From contig JAQOTA010000055.1 of assembly GCA_029532415.1 (NCBI GenBank), forward strand, positions 310,001-374,000: a DNA stretch of 64,000 nt, read 5' to 3'. A program made the translations under genes and the position numbers. Shown in pieces: positions 34,205 through 46,571 of this stretch (position 1 is the first letter of the stretch; each line of letters starts with the position of its first letter). Source of the DNA: Marasmius tenuissimus (taxonomy: Eukaryota; Basidiomycota; Agaricomycetes; Agaricales; Marasmiaceae). The notes beneath the pieces are model-generated. The model was not told the origin of the DNA, searched no databases, and saw nothing but the letters and a program-made list of their open reading frames with translations.

Positions 34205-36695
34205 TCACATACTCTCGACATCATCTGACATGCTCAAGTCTCTAATCAACCTTTCGACTTGCGGCGACCTCGGTTTAATCGAGCACCGGAAAGGCGCAGG
34301 GTGGCTTTTTCCGTGTCAGGACCCACGAAATTCACAAGTGACATGAAAATCGTACCAAACAAGTGCCGAGATGTACTCAAATGTCGGTTCGTCCACCGAT
34401 CCGTCTGGCTTGTGTGCTTTTCCGATGTCAAAGACGGCAAGCACCGAGGAGATCACGCTTGAGAAAAAGATGTTGAGTGCATAGTGGGTGTCAACATAGC
34501 GAGGCTCACTAACCTCCACACAGAAGAGTAACCCATATGTCTACCGGGGCAGATTCTGTGGAAAAGACAGGGTCTGTTAAGTCCTCAAGCACTGGAAAGG
34601 TGTGGCCGTCTACCTTCTTCCAAAGCCGAAAACGGCCTTCGCGGGGTCTTGTACATCGGGATCGAGTTGACTGTTTGGCCCCAAAAATCGCTCGGGCTTG
34701 AAGGAGAAAGGATCTGGGTAGACGGTCTGGACAAACGTGAGTATCCATACGAAGGTCGAGGGGACTGAGAATTTTGTACCTCATCGTGCAGCATCGCCCT
34801 GCGTCCCCAACAAGTGCTCGTCAATGTGAAGAGTGACCAAGGGAAAAGGCGAAGTCACAAACCATATATTGGTCACTACGACAGAACCAGCAGGAAGCCG
34901 GTAACCGTTGTACACATCCTCTTCGTCGAGGCAGTGGAGAACTCCTTCGAGAAGTTGAGAACGAGGCGCTGAGCCAAATGGAAATTCATATTCACCCATT
35001 GGAAGCACATTTTGCCATCGGAAAGTCTCTTTCACTATTGCTGCGATATAGGGCAGAGAATCATGGTCCGAAAAATCGGGGAGATGTCCTTTTGGGACGA
35101 CCCGGTCGATTTCTTGCTGAGCCCTCCGCTGTGCTTCAGGATTGGCAAGCATGGCGAGAAAGAAGGTAGTCAACGTTGACACAGTCTGCGTATTCGGTTG
35201 AGTATCTGCATCGAGAATCTAACAAAGAATATGGCACTGACTGTGTCCGCACCAGCTGCGACAAGACCTCAGTGTGAGTCGTGCGACTGTGAGTGCTCAC
35301 TCACCAAAATACATTGTTGCGGCCACATCTCTTGCGAGCGCCTCGTCGTAAGCAGGATCTTGAGTGTCTTGAAATTCTTGAGAGCAAAAGGAGGCGAAGG
35401 AAGGGAAAATAGTTCCCTTTGCCTGAAAGACCTGTGTCAGCCCATGTCCGATGCCTCCAAAGCACACTTGCAATGCGATCTTTGGCCGCCTCAAACGGCT
35501 CATGGCTCATAGCTTTCGTGATGTGATACCAATGCTGAATCCTGAGTAATCCTGTAAGAAGTCGGGCACAAGAACTATCTCCAAGGGAGGAAATTTACTG
35601 TCGTTTCCAACCAGCCCCGGGGAGCCAACTCGGGACATACTTGAGCGCCGGGAGCGATTCCTGCACGAGCCATACGCGTAAGTCCCCCTTCTTCAAGATT
35701 AACAGATATCTGTTAGCGTACGACAAGATATGCACCAGGTCTTGCTGCGAGAATGATTGCATGTACCCCTTCTTCTGCCAGTGCGACATATGGGTCGTTC
35801 TCTGGCAACAGTCTGATCCCATACGCAATCGACAAGATGATGGTGGCTGCATGGCTGAATTGACAGTTCAGTCTCAGGACTCTGCAAAAAGCTGAGTGAG
35901 GTCTCACTATCGTATGTGACTAGCGAAGTTATCTGGATCATCGTATAGCTTCCTAAGCAGCTCTTGAGTGGCTTTGGCTTCTTGAGGCTGGTATCTTCTG
36001 GATGCGGTAGGATTGAAGGCTTGGTCGAATAGCCGGCGGCGAATCCGCCTGATGGGAATGAGAAACATACTCGGGCATCATGGGTCAGACGCACCATTGT
36101 TCTCCTAAAACCGATGAAGCCGTTATCGCCCCAGCAACCAGATGGCTATCAGCGACTGACCATATTTCATGAAAGCTTTTGCGTCCAATGGAGTCAACGC
36201 GGTACATCATGCGAATTCAATGGATACCCACCGAAATTACGCTCGTGACCCATGAGTTCGTTCAGGATAACCGAGTGAGGCCTGCATCGCATCAATAACG
36301 ATCTACCCCACGACAAAAAGTGCACTCACCGACTGGAGTATATCGTACCGCGCTTCTCAATCAACTCCTCTGCAGCCTTCATGGAATCGAGGACGACAAT
36401 GGAGGCGCCAGCGGCATTCAGGTGGATGATATCGGTATCTATTCTCGGAGAGTTCGACGTTCATACATCAGGGTTCACGCGGAAATAGATGGCACTCACC
36501 AAATTCCCTACACCACCTATGGTATGTCACCCACTCAAAGCTTGTTGGCAACTGCAACACGTTACCGAGAAGAGGAAGGCCTCTCGGTCCAGGAGGTAGA
36601 CATGCGGGACGTGGGCTAGTGAGCTTCCTAAGGTAGAGGGCGAGTACCCTAATAAGGATAAGCACCGCTAGTATGTCTACAATCCTGAGGTCCAT
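34205..36695 (-). CDS. Cytochrome P450, copy 2 (many exons)
   Basis: Starts at 36695 with MDLRIVDILAVLILIRVLAL and has LPPGPRGLPLLGN, then FAFMKYGEQWRIRRRLFDQ after splicing. KETFRW and the heme loop RICPGRHMGYSS follow, with the heme cysteine codon at 34549-34551. The end is RDLSMSDDVESM. Exon boundaries match copy 1, including the 10-nt exon at 36095-36104. The two are tandem duplicates about 600 bp apart and have diverged noticeably, for example SHIRYHAATIILS against the copy 1 LRHHAANIILS. Motifs are all present, so it is probably functional. Likely redundant or diverged substrate use; substrate unknown. Confidence 0.9.
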
Positions 36696-36969
36696 GATGG
36701 TTCGATGGGAGAAGATAAAAGGAAAAGATAACTTGTGAAAGCGACAAGCCTTGCACCAACTTGATGAAATCATCGATGTCTCGTGAGTTGGGACGCCCGC
36801 CCGCGGCCAAGAGACTCCCTATTTCTTAGCATCAGCTCTTGTGACTGAAGTTCAACGCATTCTGAAATAAGCAGGCAAGTACGGGAGCAGTCTGTGGAGA
36901 GTTGTATTACGGCCTGCAGTGCATCGTGACTGTGGTGATGGTGGTTATGTTCCAAGGTGTAGGCGCTCA

Positions 36970-37780
36970 ATGAGCGCCAAAATGGCCTTGTCTTCCCACA
37001 CCACCACCACCGGTAAGCTCGAGGTCTTGTTCGTGCTCAATTCGTCGTGCTGATATCTGGCATAGGTTTTCTACTTCCCTCGATTCACGCTGCACCGCCG
37101 TTTTTCACGTTAGCCAGCACTAGTTGATCGCTCGACAGCCAAGACTAATTCTCGATGCAGGAAGCAGCCGAATCCTGTCACCAATTCAACAGCGACGGAC
37201 CAATGGATCAAGCTCATTTCCGAATATGCGCGCTTCAAGCGACTCTTTTATCTGAGAATAGATGACTGTGAAGCGACGGGGAATGAGTGGGATGAAATTC
37301 TTCGCAATGAGCGAATCAATAGTGCGTGGCAAACTCGGCCTTTCTTGTTAAAAGAAGACTGATGACAGGCTTCTCTTAGGGCGGCTACTGCCCACATATC
37401 TCGCCCATATCATCGAGACAATGGTCAGTAAGAGTCTTGCGGAGTACGAACCTCCCAAGCAGACACGATCAGTGATCTTGTACTGGCGTTCACCGGAAGA
37501 ATGGGCAGAAGCTTTGCATGAATGGGTGGGCAACCAGTGATAAGAAGGTACTGGCAAGCACTGATAACCTCCTCCTCAGGCGACCTCTACAGGTCATCTG
37601 AATACCATCATGACCTTTTACGAGATCACAGAACCTGAGATCGAGTCACCCTTGTCGGGAATCCCAATACCTCTGCTCCGAAAATGCATAGCAATACTTG
37701 GCAAAACAAATCGTTCCCAGATCATCGCGATTCCTGGTGGGGAAGGCGCTCGATTCTTCACAAATTCGACTGGGCAATAA
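36970..37780 (+). CDS. VPS25: ESCRT-II subunit VPS25 (5 exons, 197 aa)
   Basis: Exons 36970-37012, 37066-37108, 37161-37321, 37380-37525, 37580-37780 (594 nt). It reads FLLPSIHAAPPFFTKQPNP at the N-terminus, the PPxF-type motif that VPS25 uses to bind VPS22 or VPS36. QWIKLISEYARFKRLFYL follows, then ILYWRSPEEWAEALHEW in the second winged helix, and GGEGARFF near the end. VPS25 is present twice in the Y-shaped ESCRT-II complex and recruits ESCRT-III for sorting of ubiquitinated membrane proteins at endosomes. An in-frame ATG at 36982 could serve instead of 36970. The length is slightly above the usual 175-180. A decayed second copy lies about 3 kb downstream. Confidence 0.92.
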
Positions 37781-38895
37781 TACTCACTGGACGCCACTCA
37801 AGGTATCCACTCCCAACTAAAGGTGTCACATCTCATCTGGAGACAGCGATTCGACGACAGGGATCATTCAGCTTTCCTGGCCACGCGTAAATCTTAGAAT
37901 CTCAGGCTGTGCTGCACGAGCGATATCTTCCACTGTCCAGCTATTTACTTTTTCTGGAATATCATAGAATGTTGTTGAATTCATCTTGAAGGAGGCGTGC
38001 ATTTATCGATTTTCTCGGGCCTTGAGCGCTTGAATGGCACCAGTGGCGATCGTGACCGGATGGGATGAGTCTTGCCTTTCGCTGCAGCCCTCGCCGGACG
38101 CGTTACCCCGTAATGGATACCTTGACGCGAGCGGTGCTCTCTGGCGGCTTCACCTATCTCGAGACCGCAATTTCAAACTTCAATACTTTCGTGGCCGCCC
38201 TCGATCCCCTTCCCATCCAATCCCTCATAAACACCCCCTACCTCTCGAAATGTTCGGCTTGGAGGTCTCACGTCCGAAATCCTCATGTTCGACGATGGTA
38301 TTCCCTCCCGTTTTCTCGAAATGATATCTGGTCGTGGATCCTCTTCAGACTCCGGTTGAGGGGCTTGATGGGTCCACCGTCCATGCGTGCGACGAATCAC
38401 TTCAAGCTTCAGTGACACCACGTGGAGTGAAAATCGCCATCAAGCCAATTTTCGGCTAGGGGTAGTCCCGTCCTTTACTTTTCTGGGTGTGCGTCTTCAA
38501 AACGCTTCTTTACGCTAATCATTCGAAAGAACATATGGAATCTATGTCTCAAGGCGAACACAGCTTGTTTCGCCCCACAACTTGAACAGCATTTCCTGCA
38601 GCCGGCGAGTGCTTTTCCCTCCTGATGCCTTGATGCTTGATGTAACAGGCGTCATGCACCGGATTAGCGGCTTGATCTCCTCTTGATGTGCTTTCTTCTG
38701 CACTACACATGTCGAACGGATCTCTCATATCTCTCCATTGACTAGACTCCTGAGTCGCACTTGTGGACGGCGTAGACATTCCAAATATTCGATTTGGGCC
38801 TGTAAAAGGAGAGGCGATCATGTGACGAGGTAATATTTAAACGGAGCCATCTTGCCATTAATACTTATTCTTGTCGATTCTTACCTCCTAGAAAC
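37781..38895. other. Intergenic stretch with a decayed coding-like fragment
   Basis: Around 38090-38350 three plus-strand frames each read protein-like in turn: DTLTRAVLSGGFTYLETAIS, then MFGLEVS, then EILMFDDGIPSRFLEM. This suggests either several small exons or a broken gene with frameshifts. I do not recognise the family. The rest holds no supported gene. Confidence 0.35.
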
Positions 38896-39788
38896 ATGCA
38901 GCAGCAAATGCACCACTCCGAGGCCCCTCCTACATCTGGGGACGTAGCAGACATCGAAGAGTTCGAACGAAGGAATAATATACTAGCGCATCATCGAGTC
39001 CCGTCGAGTATTGCGATGGGTACGTGCTTCTCAATCCTTCTCCCCGCGCTGAATGCGGCTGACTTTCCCCGTAATGTACATTAGCCGCCAGCCACCGGAT
39101 ATTTCTGAAATACGATAAGGACTATCACTTACAACTGCTCGACCCAGCCTGTCGAATGATCGAATCCAGGCATCCCGTTTCTCCATACCGAATTCCAGGG
39201 GCTTCCCTTGGCGATGCCGACTCGTTTGCCGAACTCGTCCTCCATGTCTTCGCTCGGTGCGTCACCGTGTCTCAACACGAAAACAAGGACAATCCCACTC
39301 CTCTCCCTCCTCCGGCATCTTGGCCTGCCATCTTCCCAGCGTATTCGACCCTTGAGGCCCACCAAGACCGCATTCTCCAGGAGTCCTCACGTCTCCTGTA
39401 TGACTCGGAATACCTGAGAGAATCCAACAATCCCGGGCTCACTTCGTTATTTGTTCTGCCGTTCCTCGAACTACTCAAAGCACGACGCTCGGATCCGTTG
39501 GTGGTTTTGGCAGTGCATATGCAGACGTTGTACTTCGCCAGATATGTGCCTGCGCCACTGCTCTGGATTATGTGCGGGGGTAGCGGGATATGCAAGGAAC
39601 ATGTGGACGAGTTCCTTGGTTGCCAGGAGGTGAGGAAGTGGCTCGATCATCAACCCGAGACGGTGAGGGAGGAGTGTGCGAAGACTGTTACAGGGCTTGG
39701 GTTGGAGACACGGGACGTGTGGTTGAGGAGCGCGTTGAGGGAGAGTGAGTGTGCTATGTCATTCATGCAAATGAATTGCGAACTTTGA
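38896..39788 (+). CDS. Hypothetical protein (2 exons, 275 aa)
   Basis: Exons 38896-39019 and 39085-39788 (828 nt). It starts MQQQMHHSEAPPTSGDV. After splicing the junction reads SSIAMAASHRIFLKYDKDY, continuing LQLLDPACRMIESRHPVSPYR. A more helical middle follows (LFVLPFLELLKARRSDPLVV), then a Glu-rich C-terminus. A TATA-like tatttaaacg lies near 38832. I recognise no domain. Coding quality is good and the intron is clean (gtacgtgc...acattag). Confidence 0.65.
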
Positions 39789-40609
39789 AGGGGAGTTCTC
39801 TCCACTGACTTTAGAAATAGAGAGGGATTTACCGTGGTGAATACAAAAAAAAAGTGGAATATGTACTTAGCATGTGGTTTCGGGGAAAAAGAGGAACAGT
39901 CTTTCACTTATCGTTTTGAAGCACGGCCACATTTTATACATCAACCTGGCGACTATCCTGTCGGACCTCAGCAGTTCATCAGAATCATTCAATAGCACCT
40001 CTTTTTGCTCATCTACTAGTGTTTGGTGCTGCAGGCTTCGTCTTCCTCCGCGTTTGAAGAACACATAATGTTGGTTTGAGCTAAACTCCTGAATAGTAGG
40101 AAGAGTCTCTTGAGGCTAGCATTATCGCGGCCTAAATGTTCTTCATGAGATTGAGGAGAGCATCTTAACCTTGCCCTCAGGAGGCTATACTCCGCGCAAT
40201 TCTGATTGCCGCCCGAATGAGCCCACGACGGATGATAAAATGTGTTTTAGCTTTGAATCCTCAATCCTGTCTTTCTTTTGGAGTGTAGAGTGCTGGAAGA
40301 TACACTGGAAGAGAAAAGAGATTCGGAATGTACTTAGCTTGAGTAGAAATCTTGGCAGACTCCCCGCGGCTCGCGAGATTATGATCTCCCACGGTCCTAC
40401 GGACAGGCTAACCGGCCCGGGCGATGAAATAATGGTCACTGTCAAGAGTCTGGTGGAGTCTGGACACTTGATTCCTACCCTTTCCTACCACTATCCAGCC
40501 CAACGCCTATATCCGTGTTCCATTCGCCGCACTGGTATTTGGCATAAGGATCCTACTTTCAATGATTCATGTTGTGCCCCCATCGATCACGTTCTATTCA
40601 GTCGCCTCA
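39789..40609. other. Intergenic, upstream of VPS25 pseudogene
   Basis: No supported gene. Open frames are short and overlapping on both strands. A run of nine A lies at 39845-39853. Confidence 0.45.
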
Positions 40610-41036
40610 CGACCAAACCGAATTCGATGCAGCAGCTCGAATGAGTGACAGACCAATGGATCAGGTTGGTCTCCGAGTATACGCGCTTCAAGCAACTCTT
40701 TTATCTAAATGGGCGACTGTGAGGTGACGGGTAATGGATCGGAAATTTTTCGCAATGAGCGATTCAATAGTGCGTGGCGGACTCGGCCTTTCTTTTCACA
40801 GAAGGTACTGGCACTAATAACCTCTTTCGAATTCCTTAGGCAACGTCTGGAGGTCATCTGGATACAGTCATGACCTTTTGCTAGATCATAGAACCTGAGG
40901 TCGAGTCGCCGTTTTCGGGGCTCTCAATACCCCTCCTCCGAAAGTGGTTTGTTTGGAAAAACAAATCAGTCCCAGATCATTGCGATTTCCGGTGGGGAAG
41001 GCGCTCGATTCTTGGCAAATTCGACTGGACTATGAT
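40610..41036 (+). pseudogene. VPS25 pseudogene, exon 4 missing
   Basis: The sequence matches VPS25 exon 3 (gaccaatggatcag...gagcgattcaatagtgcgtgg) and then jumps from intron 3 into the end of intron 4. The block equal to exon 4 (37380-37525, the YWRSPEEW region) is absent. Exon 5 follows with a TAG inside the region equal to TFYEITEPE and other frame breaks. Similarity continues into the 3' flank to about 41140. It is a dead duplicate of the gene at 36970. Confidence 0.88.
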
Positions 41037-41267
41037 ACCCACTAGCGTCTTTGTCTCCACTGTCCGTTACCCAAAGTCTCCACTCCCCGCTAAAGGTGTC
41101 ACATTCCTTCCGGAAGCATCGAATCTGCGGCAGGGACAGGGCAGGGATAATGTACCCTCCCTATGGTCACAGATCGGTCATGCGGGAGACCTTTTAAATT
41201 AAGGGATACCGAAGAACACATTTAAATATGCAGGTTCATGTGCAATCCAGCGTTCATTTGTGCCCCG

Positions 41268-43699
41268 ATGGAGAACACACTGTCCAGTCGCTACCCTGTC
41301 CCATCGCAGGATGAAGACCTCAAGAGCATAGATGCCAGCTCGCGCGTTACAGCCGACAGCTACGAGATCGATCCTATTGCTGAGCGACGCTTGCTCAGGA
41401 AGCTCGACTGGTACTTGTTGCCCTTGTTCACAATTCTTTGTGAGTACATACCTTTGAAATGCTATTATCGCCTGGGTTACGGACGAGGATGAAGATTGCA
41501 CGTCGGGTATCGATAAGTAAGTGTTTCATGATTCTGTCATTCTCCGTGTTCTCATCCTCAATCCATACACTGGAAGAACATCCATAGGTTCGTCGCACTC
41601 GAGATTGGATCGGTCGCCTATGCCTGCTAAAGTCAACCTGCAGGTAATGCGAAGATTGCAGGACTCGAGAAAGACCTCAACATGGCCGGCTTCGACTTCA
41701 ACATCGCTCTGACCGTGTTTTACATATTCGTATGTCCTCAGCTCCTCGGGTTTCTATTCAGTTTGCTTATCTCCTGGTAGTACCTTATCTCCGAAGTCCC
41801 TTCTAATCTTGCCCTCAAGCACTTCGGTTCTACGTGGTATTCGACAATGGTGATTGCATACGGCGCTGTTTCGGTTGGGACCGCATTCGTGAGGTCTTTT
41901 GCTGGTCTAGTGGCAGCTAGAGCGGCTCTTGGAATAGCTGAAGGATGCACGCTGGTGGGCACACCGAAATCCTCACCTGTCAATTTAGCTCTGAAACCAG
42001 ACCGTCGATAGTCCGGACTCGTTTACCTTCTCTCAAGAGTGCGCCCCTTGTTCCTGTTTCGAATAATGCTATGCCTCGATTGACCTCAAGGTAGTTTTAT
42101 CGCCGCTCAGAACTCGTCCTGCGCGTGAACATCTTCTTTGGGTTAGCACCAGGTCTGGCTGGAGCTTGTGAGTATTCGCTTCCAAAGTGGTTTCTGAATA
42201 TTTCATGTATCCTCACTTTCTCCGTGCCGACAGTCGGCGGCCTCTTGGCCTCGGGACTTCTTCATCTCGGTACAATAGGGACTATCACCTCATGGCGGAA
42301 AATATTCTTTGTCGGTGAGAAGGTTTTCATTTGCCCTTTGAATAGAAATATAACCTTTTGTAGAGGGTACGTGATGGTGTACCTCTTTGTGAAGGACGTG
42401 CTCTCACTATGCAAAGGCATCGTAACGATTGGAATCGGCCTTTTGTCCTTGATAATCCTCCCCACTGACCCTCGGAGTACTCGACTACTGTCGGAAGACG
42501 AACGCAGGCTTGCGTTGGCGCGGCTAGACGCAGATCGTAGCTCAGCGACTCAAGGCCGAAAGGAGAAGACAACTTGGGCTCTCATTCTGAGGGCTTGTAG
42601 TCTCAACGTGAGTGTGATATTACCTGTAACTCTACGGGGTAATACTCAATGCTTTTGTGTACTCAGACGATTCTTTGCTCGGTTTGCTTCGGTCGTAAGT
42701 CTGGCACTCTTCGCGTTCGTCTCAACGAGCTTGACGATACCTGGCGTCTGTCACTTCAAGTCCTCAACATTACATTCCAAGGCTTGAGTTTGTTCATGCC
42801 CACCGTCGTTGCTGGCCGTAAGTGTCCTGTCCTACCCCAAATCCCAGCGACCTCTGACCATGGCTCTCCGTGCTCTTCAGTAGGAAACTTCAGTGAGTGT
42901 TTTGGTCCCATTCGGCTTTTCTCGAGATTGATACTCACCCCTTTTACCCAGCCGTGGTCGAGTCCCAGCTCCGAACGGTCCCGCCATACCTGGTCGGCTC
43001 CGCTTGGGCGGTCTTTTGTGGCTACATGAGTTTCCGCCTCAACCACAGGACAATGTTCATCCTCGCCTCAGTGATGCTCATGATCATAGGTTACGGTCTC
43101 GCCATCGGGACAAAAGATCCCCATGCTCGGTAAATAGCATATTCATCAGGCTGTCTCTGAGCCCGTTACGGGTACCCGATCTGAAGATGATCATACCGAT
43201 AGATACGCGGCGTGTTTCCTCTCGATTACTGGAGCAAGTAATGGTGGACCTATGATCATGGGATGGGCGACTGGAAATGCTGCTCCTGACACTGTGAGAG
43301 CAGTCACTACTGCTCTTATACCTGGTAAGACGCGCTTTCTATGTATTCGTACGGTCCCAATCATGATTTAACAACCTTCTTTCAGGAATCGGCGCCTATG
43401 GAGCGGTCGCAGCGTATGTCATTCATTGCCCATCGTTCGTATGGTGCCACTAATATCTCTCTGTGATCAGCGTTTGGACGTACCTACCTACGGACGCTCC
43501 AGACTTCCGCAAAGGCAACTCGCTGAACCTCGCTACAAGCGTTCTGACGTGCCTCGTCGTAATATTCATTTTCACTCGTATACGCCGAGAGAACACAAAG
43601 AGAGAACGCGGAGAGCGAAATTACCGGCTCGAGGGAAAGGACACAAAGGAGCTAGAGGAACTCGGGCATTTGCATCCCAGTTTTAGGTACCAGGTTTGA
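41268..43699 (+). CDS. MFS transporter, allantoate-permease (anion:cation symporter) type (17 exons, 496 aa)
   Basis: Exons: 41268-41439, 41495-41516, 41577-41587, 41644-41729, 41781-41954, 42012-42038, 42095-42167, 42234-42314, 42364-42366, 42417-42607, 42667-42691, 42761-42817, 42881-42892, 42952-43129, 43203-43324, 43386-43413, 43471-43699 (1491 nt). Family signatures: LRKLDWYLLPLFTILY, NAKIAGLEKDL, YLISEVPSNLALKHFG, RAALGIAEG, FYRRSELVLRV, SWRKIFFVEGI, PTDPRSTRLLSEDER, FQGLSLFMPTVV and NGGPMIMGW. Such proteins move small organic anions (allantoate, nicotinate, pantothenate and others) across the plasma membrane using the proton gradient. Very short exons (3, 11 and 12 nt) are needed to keep the conserved core. 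The usual LSFIDRTNIG block reads TSGIDKTSIG. Substrate is unknown. Confidence 0.87.
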
Positions 43700-43741
43700 A
43701 GGGGATAAAGGTGCTGTCAATTGTCAAATGATCATACACTG

Positions 43742-45108
43742 TTACATGATTCCACTCTGAATGACGGGAGGTGCAGAACTCCTGGAGAGTTGGATCCAGT
43801 AGATTAAGGACTCGACGACGTTGGCACCACAGTCGTGCGCAGTGTTCACGCCGCCGCCTTCTAGCTCGACTGTGCGAGCCTCTACAGGGTCGCTGACGGT
43901 TGCTACTTTCCAATCTAAAGCGAAAGAGAGTTATGAGCATCGTTTGAACGACAGCAGATGTTAACCGAGTTGACGAACCGTTAGAGAAGCGACCAAAGGT
44001 CCAATGTGTATAGTTCGTTACAATGAAGAACTTTCCATGTTCGTGACATACGTCGTGGAGCTGTGTTGCGATTGAGCAATTTGCCAGACGGCGCATATGG
44101 ATGGAACTAGTACTCACAACTGCCCATAGCTTGTCTGAGTTGTCGCGTGGATTGATGGGTAGAGTGTCGAGAATGTTATCCGGAAACTTGTGACGATGTA
44201 AATTAGACGAGGATCAGAAGGAAAAATGTCGTGTTTGCTCACGTCTCTCCCTAGGGTGAACTTCTTGAGGGCCTGGCCGTTAACTTCCCAAGGAGGTACC
44301 ACGATGACTAGAACCGGGATGGCCTCAAACAAATTTGGACACTAAACGACGAATATAGAATTAGCGAAGGGCGTAACGGATACCAGTGAAAGGGTAATTA
44401 CCATTGCAAGAATATCCCACCGAGCATTATGAGCGGTGCACAAATGAGTCGCTCGACGGAACTGCATTTGCTGGAAGAGAGGTGCATCCGGAGGCATTCG
44501 ATCAATGACTCTAACGCACTCGCAGACCGTCCTGATCACGTCCTGGTGGATGACTTCCAGAAGCTGATCGATTCCGTTGATGAGGGAGAACCGTTCGGCA
44601 TCGTCTTCATCCAGCTCTGCAAAACCAACAGAGGGCAGTCCCAAACGTAAAGCTTCCTTTGTACCGATGTGAAACGCAGGGAGCGAGTCGATATCTAGCA
44701 GGAAGTCGCAGGATCAGGACATTTAAACGGTAAGAAGGACGAGACAAGCAGCTCACAGCTTCTAACACTTCGTGCAAAGTCCCATTTGCCATAGTTCCGA
44801 ACTTCCTCTAGCACACGGGTTCCCTCCGACCTCTGTAGTTCGGGATGATCGGGCCACGGTGTCAAAAACTTGGGAACAGTGCTGATTGGAACTTGACCAA
44901 AACGCAAGCATGCTGGTAGAGCGGAGTTCCGAACGTAGTTCCACAGCATGACCGCTGGAAGACATTGCGTCTCGTTCTTCATTTGCATGGTGGCATCGTC
45001 GAAAGAGTCGCGTATGCTTGGCGGTATCGAAGATAGAGGGAAGCGTTGGGGAGCCGGAAAGGAATCCTCATAACTGGAAGGCTGAGAAAAGACGTCGTCC
45101 GAGTCCAT
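43742..45108 (-). CDS. Conserved-looking hypothetical protein (6 exons, 336 aa)
   Basis: Exons in transcription order: 45108-44757, 44694-44402, 44341-44243, 44128-44117, 44060-43979, 43914-43742 (1011 nt). The product starts MDSDDVFSQPSSYEDSF. It contains WDFARSVRSYIDSLPAFHIG, VIVVPPWEVNGQAL and LWAVLHDVCHEHGKFFIVT, followed by THWTFGRFSNDWKVATVSD. The last segment resembles a motif seen in agaricomycete proteins of unknown role, where HxK-FFxxT and WxFGxFS recur; I cannot name the family. One exon is only 12 nt and one donor is GTTCGT. Confidence 0.68.
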
Positions 45109-46571
45109 GGTTACGTTCTGTGTTGGTTGAGATCAAGGCATCGAATAGAGCGTCTGGATTTGCTTATATATGGCGAGATTCGTCAGCCCTTTGTCCTCCC
45201 AGATTCCTATTGTTTCATTCCGAAAGAAGAAATAAAGGGTTGGATCGTGGCCACTCTTGGTCTTGGACCAGCCGTGGTTGCCAGTGGCACCCCAATTCGC
45301 TCGGACAAAAGACCTGAGCGGGTGCAGATAGGGTTGAGCTGAGGCCTCCTTATTGTCGCTTTCCAATCGACGAGCATCTCTGCAGAGGTCCGGATGGATG
45401 ATGGTGGAGAAGGAAGAAAAAAAATATATACCACCCACCAGTGACCACATTACCATTTACTGTACGTTACTTCGGCAAAGCGGTCCGGCTAATGACTCCT
45501 TCCAATAAAAGCATCTATTTCTCACGCTACTCCTTTAATCGGCGTCTGCTTCTTCCTCTTTCTCAACGTCAGCCTGCGTGCGTACCAGCGACTCAATTCT
45601 CGAAGTACGAAAGTCATGGTGCTCACTTGGACTTGCGAGACACTCTGCAGATCCCATGCTGCTCTGAATACTCTTTTATCTTCTCCTGCACGATACATTT
45701 GATTCCCCCTCCCAATCGAGACCACATTCTCGCAATTGGACTCGCCTATCTTCCCCCCAGAACGGCATCGAGCAGAATGGGCTCGCGCCACAGCATCAGC
45801 TGGAAGAGCCTGTGGATCATCGACTGCCTGTGGATGTCAGATGGTATCGCTCCTTTAAAATCCATGTGGACAACGTCTTAATCAACATCTAGTAGAAACC
45901 GATATCGTCCAATACGGTATGGCTTCCCCGCAACATCACGCAGAACGACACGCTAGGCCTCAATTGACGCGGAGCGAAGTCCCCAGCTGGCATTACCCGA
46001 CGGATCTTACACGACCCCGCACCCCAATCAATTGGCACGCGATGAGTATATCGGTGACCGCGCGAATAATTTAGTCAAGATCAAAGGAGAATGAGTCAGG
46101 GAACAGACTTGTAAAAGTCAAGCATCGCTCATCTCCACCAGCACGCTCTCAGGCCAGAACGCTGGGTCAAAGTTCTCGTTTGAACTCGCAAAATTCACAG
46201 GCTGTCACGTTCATCGATCCATCTGCTACCGTGCTATATCACCCCAGAATGTGTTCACCACACAGCAGCCAACTGGACATGGCAGTCCTAATAACCCTTT
46301 CAGGCACAAACATTACTTGCCCTTGTCAACCTGTTGAATCTCCGCGGTCGGTCACGGAGTGTGGGCCTCGTCCGAAAAATCGTTCAGTAAATCATTGTTT
46401 ATTCTAGTTGTACTCTAGTTGTAAGTAGTACTGTAAAGAACAACAATCAATCTCGAGGACAATGGAAAAAGTTGAAACGTGACGGCAGTGCAAGCCCACA
46501 AGTTCTGGCGGGACTGCATCGGATAACGCCGAACGTTGTTGAACTCGTACCACCACCTTCACTTCTCTACG
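45109..46571. other. Intergenic, divergent promoters
   Basis: 1.46 kb between two divergent genes. It should contain both promoters. A purine-rich run with nine A at 45415-45423 and a short AT-rich stretch follow. No coding region I can support. Confidence 0.45.
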
